Assembly (NCBI GenBank): GCA_002841545.1
Contig: PGZZ01000008.1
Coordinates: forward strand, 1-64,000
Length of the DNA stretch: 64,000 nt
Reading direction: 5' to 3'
Source: Firmicutes bacterium HGW-Firmicutes-16
GTDB taxonomy: Bacteria; Bacillota; Clostridia; Oscillospirales; Oscillospiraceae
Shown here: positions 60,737-64,000 of the stretch, piece after piece
Numbering within the stretch: the first letter of the stretch is position 1
How the letters are laid out: each line of letters begins with the position of its first letter
Made by a program: the position numbers and the translations under genes
Notes under the pieces: model-generated
What the model was told of the DNA's origin: nothing
Databases searched by the model: none
Seen by the model: only the letters and a program-made list of their open reading frames with translations

Positions 60737-62527
60737 GTGGACAACATTAAACTGGTCAGTGGGAAATCAAGAGAAAACGGAAATAACGAAAGATCCGGCA
60801 CAAATCACAAGGCTGCTCCAAGCGCTAACCGCGCGGTTAGGCCTGCGCAGAGCGCGCCGGCAAGACCGCCGGAAAGACCTGCCAAAAAGGTTCAAACGAC
60901 AAAAAAACAGAATGGAGCCGGAGGCAGAAAAGCAATTGTTGCAATTGCCATAGCTCTGGCTGTTGTTTGTGCGGGCATTGCCGGACTCGGCATATACGCA
61001 AATTCGCTCGAAACCATTTTCCCCAATGTCAGTATGGCGGGCCTGGACCTCTCGGGGATGAGCTCCTCCGAGGCGGCTGATACACTTATCGCAAACAACA
61101 TCGGGACGGACGATGACAAGACGCTCACCGTTTCCCTTCCTGCGGGCTACGACTTATCCATAAGCGGTAAGGATGCGGGGAGCTATCTTTCCGCGCCCGA
61201 TGCTGCAGTCTATGCCTACGACGCCTGCCACGGCGGCTCCTTTCTTGCGAACACCTTCAACTACATAAAGTGCGCTTTGTCCGGCATGAAGCTTGCGGCT
61301 TCAAACGGAGAAAGCTTAAACGAGGACTATCTTCACAGCAAGATTGACGAGGGCGCAAAGCAGTCGAGCCTTTTGCTTATGCAGTCCAGCTTGGATGTCA
61401 GCGAGGACAGCATCACAGTCGTCAAGGGCGCAAGCTCTATTCAGATTAATTCAGACGAGCTCTATAATACGGTCAAGGATGCACTGGTAAGCGGAAATTA
61501 TGACCCGATCAAATATACCGCTCAGGCTGTCGAGGGTTCAAAAGCTGAGACAATCGACCTTCAGGAGCTTTATGACACCGTTTTCGAAGAGCCGGTCAAC
61601 GCAGAATATGACCCGGAGACCAAGCAGGCAACTGCGCATGTGACGGGCAGGAGCTTTGACATCGATGCCGCGCAAATACTCTGGGATGATGCTAAGAACG
61701 GCGACGAGGTCGTTATCCCTCTAATTAAGACTGAACCTGAAATCACAACCGACAAGCTGAATTCCATGCTCTTCGCGGATTTGCTTTCTCAGAAGAGCAC
61801 GAGCCTTCAGGGCAGCTCGGCTAACCGCATTAATAACGTCACAAAGGCAGCAGCCTCCATCAACGGCATCATTTTAAATCCCGGCGAAGAATTCTCATAC
61901 AACAAAACCCTTGGTCAGCGTACAAAGGCGGCAGGCTATCTTGAGGCCGGAGCTTATTCTGGAGGTCAAGTAGTTCAGGAAGTCGGCGGCGGCATTTGTC
62001 AGGTGTCCTCTACGCTTTATTACTGCTCGCTAGTCGCGAACCTTGAGATTACCGAACGATACTGCCATTACTTCGGAGTCAGCTATCTGCCCGCTGGTCT
62101 TGATGCAACCGTCAGTTGGCCGACACCGGACTTCAAATTTAAAAACAACGGCACGTATCCAATAAAGATACTGTCGTCTGTTGATAAGACCAAGAACACT
62201 GTCAGCGTTCAGATTTACGGCTCGAACCCCGATGGCATAAGAGTTGAAATGACAACCAGCTCCTGGCAGCTCGCTGATGGCTATGGCGCGCAATCTACCC
62301 GAAATGTCTATGACAAGGACGGAAAACTTATTAGCAGTAAGGCTGAGTCGAAGAGCAGATACTATTATCACACGAGCCCCAGCCCATCTCCCAGTCCTTC
62401 CGAATCCGCTTCTGCCTCACCGAGCGTCTCACCTTCGCCGAGTGTAACCCCGACACCGACCCAGCCTGTTACTCCTACACCTAGCGGACCAGTCAATCCG
62501 GTATCGGGAACGGATGTTGTCGGGTAA
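60737..62527 (+). CDS. VanW family wall-associated protein
   Basis: 596 aa. A charged, Pro/Lys-rich cytoplasmic N-terminus is followed by one membrane helix (about residues 63-87), two repeats resembling the putative peptidoglycan-binding domain (about 95-340), the VanW domain (about 375-510; GEEFSYNKTLG, VGGGICQVSSTLYYC) and a Pro/Ser/Thr-rich tail (about 545-590) of low complexity that likely spans the wall. It probably acts on or binds peptidoglycan. The start is GTG at 60737; its ribosome site AGGGGAA is very close, so the exact start is uncertain. Confidence 0.88.
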   Translation: MDNIKLVSGKSRENGNNERSGTNHKAAPSANRAVRPAQSAPARPPERPAKKVQTTKKQNGAGGRKAIVAIAIALAVVCAGIAGLGIYANSLETIFPNVSMAGLDLSGMSSSEAADTLIANNIGTDDDKTLTVSLPAGYDLSISGKDAGSYLSAPDAAVYAYDACHGGSFLANTFNYIKCALSGMKLAASNGESLNEDYLHSKIDEGAKQSSLLLMQSSLDVSEDSITVVKGASSIQINSDELYNTVKDALVSGNYDPIKYTAQAVEGSKAETIDLQELYDTVFEEPVNAEYDPETKQATAHVTGRSFDIDAAQILWDDAKNGDEVVIPLIKTEPEITTDKLNSMLFADLLSQKSTSLQGSSANRINNVTKAAASINGIILNPGEEFSYNKTLGQRTKAAGYLEAGAYSGGQVVQEVGGGICQVSSTLYYCSLVANLEITERYCHYFGVSYLPAGLDATVSWPTPDFKFKNNGTYPIKILSSVDKTKNTVSVQIYGSNPDGIRVEMTTSSWQLADGYGAQSTRNVYDKDGKLISSKAESKSRYYYHTSPSPSPSPSESASASPSVSPSPSVTPTPTQPVTPTPSGPVNPVSGTDVVG

Positions 62528-62607
62528 CAGCCGTTTGATGTCCGAATATAATAATCTCAATGCGTTTTATGCAAAAAGCACACCTACAATATACAGGAGG
62601 AAACAAC

Positions 62608-64000
62608 ATGAGCAAAGGAACATTCTACATCACAACTCCGATTTATTATCCGTCGGACAAGCTACACATCGGGCACGCTTACTGCACCGTTGCAACGGAT
62701 ACTATCGCGCGCTATAAGCGAATGTGCGGCTATGATGTTATGTTCCTCACAGGCACTGACGAGCACGGCCAAAAGATTGAGGAGAAGGCCAAGGCCAAGG
62801 GCGTTAGCCCCAAGCAGTTTGTCGACGAGATCGTCGAGGGCAAGGGAGGAATTTTAGACCTGTGGAAGCTCATGAACATCTCTAACGACCGCTTTATCCG
62901 CACGACAGATGACTATCATGTCGAAGCGATACAAATGATTTTTAAGCAGATGTACGACAAGGGCGATATTTACAAGAGCTCCTATAAGGGCAAATACTGC
63001 ACTCCCTGCGAGAGCTTCTGGACGGAGAGTCAGCTCAAAGACGGCAAATGTCCCGACTGCGGGCGCGAGGTCCACGACGCGGAGGAGGAGGCCTATTTCT
63101 TCCGCCTTTCCAAGTACGCGGACAGGATTCAGGCGCTTCTGGAAACCCCCGGTTTCCTTGAGCCGGCTTCCCGTGTCAATGAAATGATAAACAACTTCAT
63201 TAAGCCCGGGCTTGAGGATTTGTGCGTTTCGCGCACGACCTTCACCTGGGGTATACCGGTGACTTTCGACCCCGGACACGTCGTTTACGTCTGGGTTGAC
63301 GCGCTATCGAACTACATCACGGCTCTCGGCTACGGCAACGACAAATATAACGATTTCGGCAAATACTGGCCTGCAGTCCACATGGTCGGCAAGGAAATCG
63401 TCCGTTTTCACTCAATTATCTGGCCCGCAATGCTCATGAGCCTTGAACTGCCGCTTCCAAAAAAGGTCTATGGTCACGGCTGGCTGCTGATGGACGGCGG
63501 CAAGATGAGTAAGTCCAAGGGTAACGTCGTTGACCCTTATCTGCTCTCGGAGCGCTACGGCGTGGACAGCCTGCGTTATTTCCTTATGCGCGAGTTCCCA
63601 CTCGGCTCGGACGGTAGCTTCTCGAACGAGCTGCTGATAAGCCGCATAAACTCTGACCTAGCAAACGACTTTGGAAACCTTGTTTCTCGCACCGTTGCGA
63701 TGGTAATCAAGTATTTTGATGGCACTTTGCCATTGGAACGCTCGTCCGACCCAATCGACGACGAGTTAATCGGTATGGCAAAGGCTCTTCGTGACATCTA
63801 TGAACAGAACATGGAAGGCTTTTTAACGCAAGCCGCGCTTATCGAGACCTTCAAGGTCATCTCCCGCGCGAACAAATATATTGATGAGACAGCACCCTGG
63901 GTGCTTGCGAAGGACGAAGCGAACAAGGCTCGCCTTGCTTCCGTCATGTACAATCTTCTCGAGACTATCAGAATAACCACGACGCTTTTACAGCCCGTCA
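62608..64000 (+). CDS. metG: Methionyl-tRNA synthetase, 3' partial
   Basis: The first 464 codons are visible; the gene runs off the window. It charges tRNA-Met. The class I signature HIGH (LHIGHAYCT, about residues 19-27) and KMSKS (GGKMSKSKGN, about 300) are intact, and two CxxC pairs (CTPC, CPDC, about 130-150) form the zinc knuckle. AGGAGG lies 7 nt before the ATG. The C-terminal anticodon and dimerisation parts are outside the window. Confidence 0.97.
   Translation, partial: MSKGTFYITTPIYYPSDKLHIGHAYCTVATDTIARYKRMCGYDVMFLTGTDEHGQKIEEKAKAKGVSPKQFVDEIVEGKGGILDLWKLMNISNDRFIRTTDDYHVEAIQMIFKQMYDKGDIYKSSYKGKYCTPCESFWTESQLKDGKCPDCGREVHDAEEEAYFFRLSKYADRIQALLETPGFLEPASRVNEMINNFIKPGLEDLCVSRTTFTWGIPVTFDPGHVVYVWVDALSNYITALGYGNDKYNDFGKYWPAVHMVGKEIVRFHSIIWPAMLMSLELPLPKKVYGHGWLLMDGGKMSKSKGNVVDPYLLSERYGVDSLRYFLMREFPLGSDGSFSNELLISRINSDLANDFGNLVSRTVAMVIKYFDGTLPLERSSDPIDDELIGMAKALRDIYEQNMEGFLTQAALIETFKVISRANKYIDETAPWVLAKDEANKARLASVMYNLLETIRITTTLLQPV

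Overview
The window looks like a chromosomal segment of an anaerobic, low-to-mid-GC Gram-positive bacterium of class Clostridia, perhaps Oscillospirales-like. This is inferred from gene content and signals, not from a search. The signs are strong AGGAGG ribosome binding sites, TTG and GTG starts, two T-box leaders, a c-di-GMP-I riboswitch, a mannose-family PTS, a Gram-positive style Tad pilus operon without a secretin, a GlpAB-like dehydrogenase with a DUF1667 protein, and a two-subunit glycine dehydrogenase. No rRNA, tRNA, CRISPR array, transposase or phage gene was seen. The first gene (gcvPB) and the last (metG) are cut by the window edges.

Layout. 1-5.2 kb: end of a glycine cleavage and lipoate unit (gcvPB, lpdA, lplA), then a D-lyxose/mannose isomerase and a PfkB sugar kinase. 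5.3-10.7 kb: a SorC-type regulator divergent from an APH-fold kinase and a three-gene FAD/Fe-S dehydrogenase, with three similar palindromes in the intergenic region exactly 81 bp apart. 10.8-21.3 kb: an amino-sugar PTS region. The minus strand carries a HAD phosphatase, EIIB, EIIC, EIID, a SIS isomerase, EIIA, a membrane protein, HPr and an RpiR regulator. The plus strand carries enzyme I, nagB and nagA. 21.3-24.8 kb: a MerR regulator, a C69 dipeptidase and glycerate kinase.

24.9-34.4 kb (minus strand): a complete Tad pilus operon (prepilin peptidase, Flp pilin, TadE, TadG-like, CpaB, CpaE, CpaF, TadB, TadC, then a DUF192 protein and a coiled-coil protein) behind a c-di-GMP-I riboswitch and terminator. 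Next to it, on the plus strand, is a response regulator and histidine kinase pair, followed by a GtrA protein. 37.5-48.1 kb: branched-chain amino acid synthesis. ilvBNCD on the minus strand lies behind an Ile-type T-box, and leuACDB on the plus strand behind a Leu-type T-box, the two leaders back to back. 48.2-50.6 kb: nadB and nadC. 50.8-55 kb: an ABC exporter with a very large permease. 55-64 kb: a membrane-anchored lipase-like protein, hpf, htpG, hemW, a VanW protein and metG.

How the genes work together. The PTS region appears to hold a whole phosphorelay (EI, HPr, EIIABCD) together with the enzymes that turn GlcNAc-6-P into fructose-6-P. Its HPr keeps His15 but lacks the Ser46 site used for catabolite repression. 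The Tad operon is tied by RNA to c-di-GMP and carries further hairpins at the flp/tadE and tadB/tadC junctions that may set protein ratios. The ilv and leu operons are each tuned by uncharged tRNA. The likeliest under-described items are the SorC-controlled APH kinase and dehydrogenase cassette, the hairpin cluster inside the ilv operon, the shielded ribosome binding site of tadC, and the Ser46-less HPr with its membrane-protein neighbour.
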